This document shows positions 35,760-44,055 of a stretch of DNA of 64,000 bases, one piece after another. The notes beneath the pieces were generated by a model. The model was not told the DNA's origin, did no database searches, and saw only the letters and a program-made list of their open reading frames with translations. Source of the stretch: Terriglobia bacterium (GTDB taxonomy: Bacteria; Acidobacteriota; Terriglobia; Acidiferrales; UBA7541); the NCBI GenBank assembly GCA_020073605.1, contig JAIQEW010000001.1:124001-188000 (forward strand), written 5' to 3'. A program made the translations under genes and the position numbers. Position 1 is the first letter of the stretch. The number at the start of each line of letters is the position of its first letter.

Positions 35760-36893
35760 TCAGGCTTTCCCCGCCTTTGAATGCGCCAGAGCGGACTCGT
35801 TTTCGAGCAGGGTGCGCTTGCGCTCGATTCCCCACCGATACCCCGCCAGGTTGCCGTCTTCGCGCACCACTCGATGGCAAGGCACCACCACGGAAACCGG
35901 ATTCGTGGCGCAGGCGCGGGCCACGGCGCGAATGGCGGCAGGGCGACCGATGGCGCGCGCCACTTCGCTGTACGTTCGCGTGGCGCCGTAGGGAATCTTC
36001 CGCAGCTCCTCCCAGACCCGCCGCTGGAATGCAGTGGCCTGAACGTCCGTCGGCAAGTCGAGGTGCGGCTCCTGCCCGCGCAGATGGGCAAGAATCATTT
36101 CCACCCAATCTCCAAGACTCCCGCGATCCCGGTTGCGATGCCCGGGGCCATCGAGAAGAAGATCCGCGCGCGGATACTCCTTCCGCAGGGCCGCGCGAAG
36201 GGCCGCATCGGATTGGCCCAGATAGAGGGCGCTGATGCCGCGTTCGGTTGCGCCGACCAGAAGCCGCCCCAAAGGAGAGTTTGTGATCGTGTAGTGAATC
36301 TGCATGCCTGCGCCGCCATTGCGGTACACCGCGGGCGTCATGCCGAGGTGCGAAGGTGCGCGTTCGTAGAGGCGGCTCGATGAGCCGAATCCTGCTTCGT
36401 AGAGTGCGGTCGTCACGTCGTCTCCTTCTTTCAAGCGCGACTTCAGCCGGCGCATTCGCCGCGCGTCGGCGTATTGCCGGGGCGTAATGCCCATCGCGCT
36501 CCGGAACGCGCGATCGAGTTGGTGGGTGCTCATTTGGGCTCGACTGGCGAGAGCGGAGAGAGTCAGGCGCGCCTCGTTTTCGACATCGGCCGCGGGATCG
36601 CCGTCGATGCGCGAGTCGATCTCGCGGCAGACGCGGGCTACCGTCTCGATCCTAGGATCGCGCAACCGGGCAGCGCGCGGCCGGCAACGGCGGCATTCGC
36701 GGAAGCCCTGCTGTTCGGCAGCCTCCGGAAGCGGGAAGAAAACTACCTGCTCGCGACGGGGTTTGCGCGACGGGCACGACGGGCGGCAATAGATGCCGGT
36801 CGAGCGCACGGCGTAAACGAACGCGCCGTCCGCGCTCCGGTCGCGCGCCTGCACCGCCTGCCAGCGCGCCCCGGCTGGGACCGGCTGCTCCAT
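35760..36893 (-). CDS. ada: Ada: bifunctional DNA alkylation repair methyltransferase and regulator
   Basis: The protein has an N-terminal Ada zinc domain with cysteines in YCRPSC and FRECRRC (the first would take methyl from phosphotriesters), an AraC-type helix-turn-helix (TLSALASRAQMSTHQLDRAF), and a C-terminal O6-alkylguanine transferase with the active-site PCHRVV. It repairs O6-methylguanine and methylphosphotriesters and is a transcription activator when methylated. The ATG at 36893 has GGGGA eight bases upstream and is preferred over 36923. The product is about 377 residues. Confidence 0.94.
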   Translation of the reverse strand: MEQPVPAGARWQAVQARDRSADGAFVYAVRSTGIYCRPSCPSRKPRREQVVFFPLPEAAEQQGFRECRRCRPRAARLRDPRIETVARVCREIDSRIDGDPAADVENEARLTLSALASRAQMSTHQLDRAFRSAMGITPRQYADARRMRRLKSRLKEGDDVTTALYEAGFGSSSRLYERAPSHLGMTPAVYRNGGAGMQIHYTITNSPLGRLLVGATERGISALYLGQSDAALRAALRKEYPRADLLLDGPGHRNRDRGSLGDWVEMILAHLRGQEPHLDLPTDVQATAFQRRVWEELRKIPYGATRTYSEVARAIGRPAAIRAVARACATNPVSVVVPCHRVVREDGNLAGYRWGIERKRTLLENESALAHSKAGKA

Positions 36894-36956
36894 TCTGTGT
36901 CCCCGGCTTACATTGCGAAGCATCGGTTGCTCTTCGTCTCCCAGATCAATCTTGCG

Positions 36957-36970
36957 CGCTAAGCTTAGCG
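36957..36970. promoter_or_regulatory. Perfect palindrome upstream of ada
   Basis: CGCTAAGCTTAGCG is a perfect 14-base palindrome about 65 bases upstream of the ada start, followed by a short hairpin AGCCCG/CGGGCT (36972-36989). It could be an operator, but no known consensus matches it. Confidence 0.4.
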
Positions 36971-37196
36971 AAGCCCGAAAAACCGGGCTATCCGATTTTC
37001 GCGGGCAAATCCTGATCGCCTATCCGGCGACCCTGCGCCGTCGGTTGCCCTCTGAAACGCTTGGGCCGAAAACCCCCGCGGAGTGTTACATCATACGGCA
37101 CTTCGACTCGATGCCGCGTTGACGCTCGGCGCGGCGTCGAGCATATTCGTTCAACCTGACGGGGGTCAGCTGTCGGCAGGTCTTGGGGGATGTGTC

Positions 37197-37688
37197 ATGG
37201 GAGCTGCTCCGGAACGCAACGAGCGGCAGGCCGAAGTTTCGCCGCTACGTGAATTTGAAAGCCGCACGGAAACTGTTACAGCAATCTCAGGAAAGCCAGG
37301 ACCGCGCCGCTTTGCGCGCGTGCCCACGCACGCCATCGGAGTGGCGTCGGAGCGCCGCCGCTATCCGCGGGCCTCGCTGACGCTGCCCTTGCGCCTGACG
37401 CGCATCGGCGATGCCGTCGAGCCGATACCGGTGACTCTCGTCACGCGGAACATCAGTTCGAGCGGAGTCTTTTTCCTCGCGCCCCGCGAGATCGAACCCG
37501 GCGTGGCGATCGAGTTGGAAGTGGCGCTGGTCGACCGGCCGCTCGGCTTCGGACGCGTCCAGATGTGTACCGCCGCTCATATCGTGCGCGCGGAAGAGTC
37601 GGAAATGCCCGGCTGGCGCGGCTATGCGGCGAGCTTCGACGATTTCGCTCTGCAGCGCGACGACGCTCTCCCCAGGCGCCATAAGTAA
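37197..37688 (+). CDS. PilZ domain protein
   Basis: From ATG 37197 (GGGGGAT upstream) the product is 163 residues. The first ~50 are low-complexity and charged, then comes a PilZ domain with ERRRYPRASLTLPLRLTRIGD (RxxxR motif) and TRNISSSGVFFLAP (NxSxxG). Such domains are c-di-GMP receptors. The longer frame from 37083 runs through a region with no ribosome-binding site. No partner is adjacent; the HAD gene follows 84 bases later. Confidence 0.85.
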   Translation: MGAAPERNERQAEVSPLREFESRTETVTAISGKPGPRRFARVPTHAIGVASERRRYPRASLTLPLRLTRIGDAVEPIPVTLVTRNISSSGVFFLAPREIEPGVAIELEVALVDRPLGFGRVQMCTAAHIVRAEESEMPGWRGYAASFDDFALQRDDALPRRHK

Positions 37689-37772
37689 GAAAGACTGGCC
37701 CGATTCGATCCTTTCGCGGCTGATTGCGGGTAGCGTCCCTGCTCGCGTATTCTTCTGCTACGATTCCCTTCT

Positions 37773-38423
37773 GTGAGTCGCACCCCATTTCATGCACGTG
37801 TCGTGCTGCTCGATTGGGACGGCACGCTCCTAGATTCCTATGCGGCGGACTCGCGCGCGTATCTCGCGATGTTCCGCGAGATGCGAATCGATTGGGGGAT
37901 GGCCGAACTCGAGCGGCACTACTCGCCTGATTGGTATCAGGTTTACCGCGCGGCGGGAATTCCCCGCCCCAAGTGGGGCCGCGCCGACCGGCTGTGGCGC
38001 ACCGCGTATCGCGCCGAGTGCCCTCCCCTGCTGCCCGGCGCACGAGCCGTGGTGCGCCTGCTGCAACGAAGCTTCGTCCTCGGGCTGGTGACGAGCGGAG
38101 ACCGCACGCGCGTCGGACGGCAACTGCGCGAGTTCGGCCTCGCGAATTACTTTGCCGCGCGCGTGTGCAGCGAAGACGCTTCCCGCAAGAAGCCGCATCC
38201 GGCGCCGCTCAAGCTGGCGCTGGAGCGTCTCGAAGCACGGCCCGAAGAGTGCGTGTACGTGGGCGACGCGCCGGAGGACGTCGAGATGGCGCGGCGCGCG
38301 GGCGTCCGGCCCATCGGAGTGTTTGGCCCGTTCCCCACTGCCGACCGCATTCGCGCGGCGCAGCCGGATTTGCTGTTGCGCTCGATTCGCGACCTCCCAA
38401 AGCATCTGCATCGGCGTGACTAA
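37773..38423 (+). CDS. HAD family hydrolase (phosphoglycolate phosphatase-like)
   Basis: The 216-residue protein has the HAD motifs: I in VVLLDWDGTLLDSYA (nucleophile and acid/base Asp), II in FVLGLVTSGDRTR, III Lys in ASRKKPHPAPL and IV in VYVGDAPEDVEMA. A helical cap lies between motifs I and II. It is probably a small-molecule phosphatase of the Gph/PpaX type. The start is a GTG. Substrate is not evident. Confidence 0.88.
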   Translation: MSRTPFHARVVLLDWDGTLLDSYAADSRAYLAMFREMRIDWGMAELERHYSPDWYQVYRAAGIPRPKWGRADRLWRTAYRAECPPLLPGARAVVRLLQRSFVLGLVTSGDRTRVGRQLREFGLANYFAARVCSEDASRKKPHPAPLKLALERLEARPEECVYVGDAPEDVEMARRAGVRPIGVFGPFPTADRIRAAQPDLLLRSIRDLPKHLHRRD

Positions 38424-38466
38424 ACCGCCCGCCGGACCCGCGGCGAGCAGGCACCTTCGGCAGATG

Positions 38467-39342
38467 CTACTTGGGCTGCGGCAATTCGCGCAGGGGTGGG
38501 GCGGACGGTGCGGGAGGCGTGGCGGCTGGGGACGGAGCGGGAGAAGTATTCACCTTGAAATCGGTCGAGCGGACCACGAGGCGCAGGTGGAGCTGTTCCG
38601 CACCCGGCGTGTCGATGTAATCGTCGGAAGTTGTGTAGGTGGGCAGCCAGTACTTGTCCTGAAAGTTTTCCCGGTACGTTTCATACAGGCTGAACGGCAG
38701 CTTCGTTGCGCCCTCTTCGGGCACAAGCTCGCTCACGAACTTGCCGTACGTCTCGACGATCGCAAGATCGTGATCGTCCACAAAGACCACGCCCTGAAAC
38801 AGGAGCCGGGTGCGGCTCAGCTCCTTCGGCTTCACCTGGAAGATGTAGGTGTTGAGCTCGTCGAGCTTCTGCTGGCCGGCGTAGAGGAAATCGTAGTTCG
38901 CGACCTGGTCGCTGGTGAGAAAGAACAGAGGCAGGCCGACGATCGTGCGCACGTCCTCGAGCGAGTAGCTCGTCCACTTCAGGCTGGATTCGGGTGGTTT
39001 CTTGATGCGCCAGAACCGCCCGCCATCGGGTTTAGTGTACTGCTCGCCGGTGACGGTGAACTTGCCGCCGGGATCGGTCAGCTCTTCGAGGCGAATCGTC
39101 TGCGTGAAGTTGTAGGTATCGTACACTTCTTTCGCGGCATCCTCATTCGCCGCGAATTTCCGGATGATTTCTTCCTGCGGAATCGGCGGCGGGCCTGGAT
39201 GCGGCACCGAAGGAATGCGCTTCACCTCGAATTTCGGCGGAGGCGCCATCGGCCCCTGACTATCCTGCGCGCGGGCGGGCGGTGCCGCGCCGAAAAGCAG
39301 AACGAGCGCGAGCAGAGCGCCGGTGAATGGAATTCGCGTCAT
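38467..39342 (-). CDS. Secreted protein with LolA-like fold, unknown role
   Basis: From ATG 39342 the product is 291 residues with a signal peptide (MTRIPFTGALLALVLLFGAAPPARA), a Pro-rich segment and a large beta domain (VYDTYNFTQTIRLEELTDPGGKFTV to LHLRLVVRSTDF), which resembles LolA/LppX-type lipid-binding half-barrels. The last 35 residues are Pro/Ala-rich (a likely linker or wall-spanning tail). No catalytic motif is recognised. It is divergent from the acyP/apt pair. Confidence 0.7.
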   Translation of the reverse strand: MTRIPFTGALLALVLLFGAAPPARAQDSQGPMAPPPKFEVKRIPSVPHPGPPPIPQEEIIRKFAANEDAAKEVYDTYNFTQTIRLEELTDPGGKFTVTGEQYTKPDGGRFWRIKKPPESSLKWTSYSLEDVRTIVGLPLFFLTSDQVANYDFLYAGQQKLDELNTYIFQVKPKELSRTRLLFQGVVFVDDHDLAIVETYGKFVSELVPEEGATKLPFSLYETYRENFQDKYWLPTYTTSDDYIDTPGAEQLHLRLVVRSTDFKVNTSPAPSPAATPPAPSAPPLRELPQPK

Positions 39343-39487
39343 GATCGACTTTGGTTGGATGCGGAATGCGCGCCGCGCGTTGAACTCAGCCGCATGCATC
39401 TCACGCGAAAAATAGCACGCCTTCGCACTTGGTGATGCAAAAGATTACAGATAGAATCCCCAGTTTACCGGGCCGGGCGGAGCGGTC

Positions 39488-39781
39488 GTGAACGAGATGC
39501 AAAGCTCCAGGCGCTACTACGTGAGCGGAATGGTGCAGGGAGTGGGATACCGCCATTTCGTCGCGTGGACGGCGGAGCGGCTGGAAGTGACGGGATTTAC
39601 GAGGAACTTGCGCGACGGCCGCGTGGAGGTTTACGCGATTGGGACAGCGGAGTCGCTGGCCGCGCTGCGCGCGGAACTGGAGCGCGGGCCGCGAGCAGCC
39701 AGGGTCGAACGCGTGAGCGAGGAACAGGCGGGGCTCGAACCGCGCTGGGCCCAGGGATTTTCGGTCGAGTTCGACGACTAA
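39488..39781 (+). CDS. acyP: Acylphosphatase
   Basis: The 97-residue protein shows the acylphosphatase fold with [15 protein letters not shown] and [14 protein letters not shown]; Arg22 and Asn40 are the catalytic residues expected from the family. It hydrolyses carboxyl-phosphate bonds. The start is a GTG three codons before a Met. It is followed 11 bases later by apt, so the two are probably cotranscribed. Confidence 0.93.
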   Translation: MNEMQSSRRYYVSGMVQGVGYRHFVAWTAERLEVTGFTRNLRDGRVEVYAIGTAESLAALRAELERGPRAARVERVSEEQAGLEPRWAQGFSVEFDD

Positions 39782-39792
39782 ACAAAGGGGCG

Positions 39793-40317
39793 ATGATGGA
39801 AAACCTGAAAAAGCTGATCCGCGAGATCCCGGACTATCCGAAGCCGGGGATTTTGTTTTACGACGTCACGACGCTCCTGAAGGACCGCACCGGCTTCCAT
39901 TCCCTTGTGGACAAGCTCTGCGAACACTACCAGGGCAAGCACATCGACATCGTCGCGGGAATCGAGGCGCGCGGGTTCATCTTCGGGCCGGCATTGGCAT
40001 ACCGTTTGGGCGCGGGATTCGTCCCTGTGCGCAAGCCGAAAAAACTTCCCTGGAAGACGGCTTCGGTGACATATGACCTTGAATACGGCAGCGACACGCT
40101 CGAAATCCATCAGGACGCGGTGGAGAAAGGGCAGCACGTGCTGCTCTGTGACGACCTGCTCGCCACGGGCGGCACGGCCGCGGCGGCCACGAGCCTGATC
40201 CGCAAGCTGGGCGGCGACGTGATCGGTGCGGCGTTTGCCGTGGAGCTGAATTTTCTCAAGGGGCGCGCCAAGCTACCCGGCGTCGATGTGTTTTCGCTGC
40301 TGAAGTACGATCAGTGA
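39793..40317 (+). CDS. apt: Adenine phosphoribosyltransferase
   Basis: The 174-residue protein has the APRT sequence [18 protein letters not shown] and the PRPP-binding motif [17 protein letters not shown]. It salvages adenine to AMP using PRPP; PRPP synthetase is also encoded in the window. ATG 39793 has AAGGGG just upstream; the long in-frame extension from 39565 overlaps acyP and is not part of the protein. Confidence 0.96.
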   Translation: MMENLKKLIREIPDYPKPGILFYDVTTLLKDRTGFHSLVDKLCEHYQGKHIDIVAGIEARGFIFGPALAYRLGAGFVPVRKPKKLPWKTASVTYDLEYGSDTLEIHQDAVEKGQHVLLCDDLLATGGTAAAATSLIRKLGGDVIGAAFAVELNFLKGRAKLPGVDVFSLLKYDQ

Positions 40318-40333
40318 GCTCGTCGTTGCAGGT

Positions 40334-40921
40334 TTGAAAGCCGCTATGGGCGTTGCAAACGATTACGCAGAAGTTGTCGAGCGGTTTGGTGCCGTTGCCG
40401 AGCGATATTGCGCGATTGTGGACGCTGCCGCGCAGATGGATAAAACCCAACTACTCCTTCAAGTTTATCGAATTCTTCCCGAGCTCATCGGCGGAGCGAT
40501 TCGTCTCCCTGACACCGATCCATGGCGACGCAACGAACCCGACGACCCGAACGAACCGGTCGACCTAGGCCAGGAATCATCGAGACCCCGCATAGACGTC
40601 GAAATGGAATACAAGACTTGGCAAAATCTCTACGAGCTGCTCCAGGAGAAACTCGGAGATTCCAATTTGTATTGGGAAGTTTTCGATCCTGTTAAGGAAA
40701 CCGAAGCGATTCAAGGAAGTCTTGCCGATGACATCGCTGGTATCTATCGAGATCTGAACGACGGGCTCGCTCGTGGGAGAGAAGACGGGGCCATTCTGGC
40801 GGAAGTGATCTGGGAATGGCGCACTGCGTTCTATACACACTGGGGGCACCACGCAATCGATGCTCTGCGGACAATACACAGTCTTCTAGGCGACAAGATC
40901 GATGATGGCGAGATAGTGTAG
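40334..40921 (+). CDS. DUF5063-like protein
   Basis: The product is 195 residues from TTG 40334, or 191 from ATG 40346. It has the DUF5063 features VANDYAEVVERFGAVAERY, the LLQVYRILPELIGGAI helix and the YWEVFDPVKETEAIQGSLAD region. It is soluble and largely helical. The family is uncharacterised. Local GC is visibly lower than that of apt and rlmB, which may mark a transferred gene. It converges on rlmB. Confidence 0.75.
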   Translation: MKAAMGVANDYAEVVERFGAVAERYCAIVDAAAQMDKTQLLLQVYRILPELIGGAIRLPDTDPWRRNEPDDPNEPVDLGQESSRPRIDVEMEYKTWQNLYELLQEKLGDSNLYWEVFDPVKETEAIQGSLADDIAGIYRDLNDGLARGREDGAILAEVIWEWRTAFYTHWGHHAIDALRTIHSLLGDKIDDGEIV

Positions 40922-40953
40922 ATCCTGCCGCTAAGCGGTGCCGCATCCATCTG

Positions 40954-41688
40954 TCATTTCGTGATTCCGCGCTGGCGGACGGCTTCGAAGAGCATGACGC
41001 CGGCGGCGACAGAAACATTGAGTGACTTCACCGGGCCGGTCGTCGGAATCGAGACCAGGAAGTCGCAGCGCTTACGCGTCAGCTCGTGCAATCCCTCGCC
41101 TTCGCTGCCGAGCACGATGCCGACCGGCCCTTTCAAATCGACCTCGGTGAAGCTTTTCTCCGCGCGCTCATCGAGTCCCACGAGCCAGTAGCCCGCTTCC
41201 TTGATCTGCTCCATCGCGCGCACCAGATTCTTCACGCGCGCGACCGGCAGGTGCGCCAGCGCGCCGGCGGAGGCTCGCTCGACAGTATCGCTGAGGCCGG
41301 CGGCGCGCCGCTCGGGGATCACGACGCCCTGCGCTCCGGCGGCGAGCGACGTGCGCACGATCGCGCCCAGATTGTGCGGGTCCTCGATGCCGTCGAGCAA
41401 GACCAGCAAACCTAGGGCATTCTTCTCGCGGAGCAGGTCCTCAAGCTCGACGGCGGGCTTTGCCGCGGCGAGCGCGGCAATTCCCTGATGCTCGCGCGTA
41501 CCGGCGAGGCGGTCGAGCTGCTGGCGGTCTTCAAAGCGCACCGGCACGCTGCGCGATTTCGCAAGTCGGACGACGGCCTCGACACGGTCGCCGTGGCGCC
41601 CGCGCGCGATCACGATGCGGTCGAGCGGGCGCCCGGCTGCGAGCGCTTCTTCGACGGCATGAAATCCGGTCATCCAGTTCATGGGCAT
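40954..41688 (-). CDS. rlmB: 23S rRNA (guanosine-2'-O-)-methyltransferase RlmB
   Basis: The 244-residue SpoU-class methyltransferase has an N-terminal substrate-binding domain (GFHAVEEALAAGRPLDRI) and a trefoil-knot catalytic domain: VLLDGIEDPHNLGAIVRT, GIVLGSEGEGL and PVKSLNVSVAAGVMLFEA. RlmB methylates G2251 in the P loop of 23S rRNA. It is the last gene of the long minus-strand housekeeping block, starting 11 bases after the GltX C-domain-like gene. Confidence 0.94.
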   Translation of the reverse strand: MPMNWMTGFHAVEEALAAGRPLDRIVIARGRHGDRVEAVVRLAKSRSVPVRFEDRQQLDRLAGTREHQGIAALAAAKPAVELEDLLREKNALGLLVLLDGIEDPHNLGAIVRTSLAAGAQGVVIPERRAAGLSDTVERASAGALAHLPVARVKNLVRAMEQIKEAGYWLVGLDERAEKSFTEVDLKGPVGIVLGSEGEGLHELTRKRCDFLVSIPTTGPVKSLNVSVAAGVMLFEAVRQRGITK

Positions 41689-41699
41689 TCGGGAACCAT

Positions 41700-42260
41700 T
41701 TAGTCGAGCGCGGCGCAGAATTCGAGCATGCGCTGCCGCGTGTTTCTTACTGGCACGGCAAAAGAAAGTTGTGCAGCGGCATCCAGCAGCAGGATCACGC
41801 GGTCGAGCTCGCCTTCGCCAGCGCGGCCCGCAAGCGCCACGCGAATCGGATGAAACATCGCCCGGCTGCGGTACGGCACGGCCGCTTTCATCCCGTCGAT
41901 GATTTCCTTGAATCGCTCGGAATCGACATCGCCACCCTCCAGGATTCGATTCGCGAGCTCGCGGATCACGTCACGCGCTCCCTCGCGAGCGAGCACGGCC
42001 TGGTTCGCCGCGTCCTGCAATGAAGCTACGGCATCGTAGCTGAAGATCAATGTGAGCAGACCGGCGAGCGCATTGCGATCGGCGGCCTGCGGCCCGAGAA
42101 GCTCCGCCACGCGCGCGAGCCAGATTTTCAGCGCGGGATTGGCATCGACCTCGCGAGCAGCTTCAAGCCAGCCATGTTCGCGCAAAATCGCGGCGACGTC
42201 CGCTTCCGTGAAGAGATTCGCGGCCGAGATCGTCACTTCCGCTGGAGTGTGGGAGGACAT
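41700..42260 (-). CDS. Free-standing GltX anticodon-domain-like protein
   Basis: The 186-residue protein is all-helical and resembles the C-terminal anticodon-binding domain of bacterial glutamyl-tRNA synthetase. The clearest part is AMFHPIRVALAGRAGEGELDR, matching the GltX block (F)xPLRVALTGRxxGPxL, preceded by helices LAGLLTLIFSYDA and RFKEIIDGMKAAVP in the right order. The HIGH and KMSKS catalytic motifs and the Rossmann domain are missing, so it cannot be a synthetase. It lies between ispF and rlmB, the place of gltX in the yacL-ispD-ispF-gltX-...-rlmB order of Bacillus. Function is unknown; tRNA binding is an inference. Confidence 0.7.
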   Translation of the reverse strand: MSSHTPAEVTISAANLFTEADVAAILREHGWLEAAREVDANPALKIWLARVAELLGPQAADRNALAGLLTLIFSYDAVASLQDAANQAVLAREGARDVIRELANRILEGGDVDSERFKEIIDGMKAAVPYRSRAMFHPIRVALAGRAGEGELDRVILLLDAAAQLSFAVPVRNTRQRMLEFCAALD

Positions 42261-42305
42261 GCAGGGAGATTCTAGCGCACTTGCGCGCGGAGCGAAGGCG
42301 CCCGC

Positions 42306-42782
42306 TTAGTGCTGCCGGACAGTGGCGATGGCGTGAGCGGCGATGGCTTCGCCGCGGCCGATCGCGTCCATGCCTTCGTTGGTTTTTGCCTTCAGATTGA
42401 TTGCGTCCGTCGTAATACCAAGCGCCTTCGCCAGGGCCGCGCGCATGGCTGGAAAATGCGGGCCGAGCTTGGGCCGCTCGCAGATGACGATGGCATCAAC
42501 GTGCACGATGCGGAGGCGGCGATCGGCCAGAAGCTTCGCGGCGTGCTCCAAGAAAAGGAGGCTCGAGGCACCTTTCCATTTCGGGTCCGTATCCGGAAAG
42601 TGCGTGCCGATGTCGCCCAAGCTCGCGGCGCCGAGCAGCGCATCGCACAGCGCATGGCTGAGCACGTCGCCATCGGAATGGCCCTGCGAGCCCTTTTCGA
42701 ACGGGACTTCGATACCGCCGATCATGAGCTTGCGGCCTTCGACGAGTCGATGAAGATCGTAGCCGATTCCGGAGTGGGTCAT
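42306..42782 (-). CDS. ispF: 2-C-methyl-D-erythritol 2,4-cyclodiphosphate synthase
   Basis: From ATG 42782 the product is 158 residues: MTHSGIGYDLHRL, then GSQGHSDGDVLSHALCDALLGAA with the metal-binding Asp and His, DIGTHFPDTD and the C-terminal INLKAKTNEGMDAIGRGE. IspF cyclises CDP-ME 2-phosphate in the MEP isoprenoid pathway. The ATG overlaps the upstream stop codon (ATGA). The frame continues upstream to 43028, but that part is antisense-like and not IspF. Confidence 0.96.
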   Translation of the reverse strand: MTHSGIGYDLHRLVEGRKLMIGGIEVPFEKGSQGHSDGDVLSHALCDALLGAASLGDIGTHFPDTDPKWKGASSLLFLEHAAKLLADRRLRIVHVDAIVICERPKLGPHFPAMRAALAKALGITTDAINLKAKTNEGMDAIGRGEAIAAHAIATVRQH

Positions 42783-43270
42783 TGTATTGGCCTGTTCGAG
42801 GGGTCGCCCGACGTGGATTGGTCCCGTCTGGTACGCATCTGCTTCATCATGAAAATCCAAATGCCGATTATCAGAATGAGTGGAGCAAGGTTGAGGACGA
42901 GGGTCAGCCAATTTGACTCTGGCGAACTCGAGACGCCGATCACTACGCCCTGTTTTCGCAGCCGCTCTGTTAAGTCCGGGATCACTTCCTTGGGGATCGT
43001 GACTTTGAACTTCTGAGCTGGCTGGCAAAGTTGCCCGTCAATCTCGGCGGTTTCTTTCCGGTCGAAAAGTTCCACCGAGCCAACGTTGTTTTTGTCTACT
43101 TGATTCATGAAATCCGAATAGGTCATCTGCGAGACGTTCTTGTCGTTGGCGGGCTTCGAGCTCATCTGCCACAAGACGATCGCCAGGGCAATCATCAGCA
43201 CCCAAAATAGAACCGTGCGAACCATGGGCGACATGCCCATGCGCTGCGGAGCATCAGGAGCAAACGTCAC
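42779..43270 (-). CDS. Stand-alone FtsH-type N-terminal (membrane/periplasmic) protein
   Basis: The 163-residue protein has two transmembrane helices (TVLFWVLMIALAIVLWQM, residues ~19-36, and WLTLVLNLAPLILIIGIWIFM, ~120-140) with an FtsH extracellular-type domain between them (MTYSDFMNQVDKNNVGSVEL). It stops just after the second helix with a short basic tail; the AAA+ and Zn-protease domains are absent, and no frameshifted remainder follows because ispF overlaps its end. It overlaps ispD and ispF by four bases each, so it is translated as part of the MEP operon. A role as an FtsH assembly partner or modulator is an inference. Confidence 0.8.
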   Translation of the reverse strand: MTFAPDAPQRMGMSPMVRTVLFWVLMIALAIVLWQMSSKPANDKNVSQMTYSDFMNQVDKNNVGSVELFDRKETAEIDGQLCQPAQKFKVTIPKEVIPDLTERLRKQGVVIGVSSSPESNWLTLVLNLAPLILIIGIWIFMMKQMRTRRDQSTSGDPSNRPIQ

Positions 43271-43998
43271 AACTTCTCCTTGCGGCGCTCCTGCTCGAGG
43301 TAGAAGCGGGCGAGGTCCATGTCCGAGGGGCGGGTGATCTTCAGGTTGCGCTCGGAGCCGAGCACGACGAACACGTCGTGGCCGAAGCGCTCGACGAGCG
43401 CGGCTTCGTCCGATGCGGTGGCATCGTCCTGCTGCGCCTTGCGAAAGGCGTCGCGCAGGAGCGTGTAGGAGAAGGCTTGCGGCGTCTGCGCGAGGACGAT
43501 GCGCTCCCGCGGAATCGTGGCGGAAATCAGGGCCACGTCTTCGGGCAGGCTCGCGCGCTTCACTTCCTTCACCGTGTCGATGGCGGGAATGCCGAGGATA
43601 ACGGCGCCTCGGGCGCGCGCCTCCGCGATCAGGCGCTCGATCTGCTCGACCGTGACGAACGGACGCACGGCATCGTGCACGAGAACGATCTCCGTGGACG
43701 GGTCGACCTGCGCCAGGGCGTTTGCGACCGATTGCTGGCGCGTGTCGCCGCCGTGGATCACGCGCGCGGGACGGCCGAGGCCAGCCTTGGCGACTTTATC
43801 CTGGAGCGAGGCGACATCGTCGGCGCGCGTGGAGATGAAGAAGTCCGTGATGGCAGAGCAAGCGGCCAGGCGCCGCAGCGTGAAAATGATCAGCGGCATG
43901 CCGTCGAGCTCAAGAAACTGCTTCGGCTGATCGGCGCCCATACGGGTGCCGAGGCCGGCAGCGGGGATAATGGCAGCTATTCGGCTCATTGGAGGCAT
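43267..43998 (-). CDS. ispD: 2-C-methyl-D-erythritol 4-phosphate cytidylyltransferase
   Basis: The 243-residue protein has the nucleotidyltransferase opening IIPAAGLGTRMGADQPKQFL, the VLVHDAVRPFV motif and the C-terminal NLKITRPSDMDLA block, all typical of IspD. It makes CDP-methylerythritol in the MEP pathway. Its stop overlaps the start of the FtsH-like gene. A Met three codons in is an equally possible start. yacL-like lies upstream, as in Bacillus. Confidence 0.96.
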   Translation of the reverse strand: MPPMSRIAAIIPAAGLGTRMGADQPKQFLELDGMPLIIFTLRRLAACSAITDFFISTRADDVASLQDKVAKAGLGRPARVIHGGDTRQQSVANALAQVDPSTEIVLVHDAVRPFVTVEQIERLIAEARARGAVILGIPAIDTVKEVKRASLPEDVALISATIPRERIVLAQTPQAFSYTLLRDAFRKAQQDDATASDEAALVERFGHDVFVVLGSERNLKITRPSDMDLARFYLEQERRKEKL

Positions 43999-44055
43999 AG
44001 CAGTCTATCGCAATCGAGGCATGCGGAGCGAGACAAAGGCAGCCTGCGCGCCCCG

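Noticed and set aside
36990-37100. A c-di-GMP riboswitch before the PilZ gene
   Set aside because: GGGCAAATCC is present, but no second conserved core or fitting stem arrangement was found.
42783-43028. Upstream extension of the ispF frame
   Set aside because: Overlaps the FtsH-like gene; IspF starts at the MTHSGIGYDLHRL Met.
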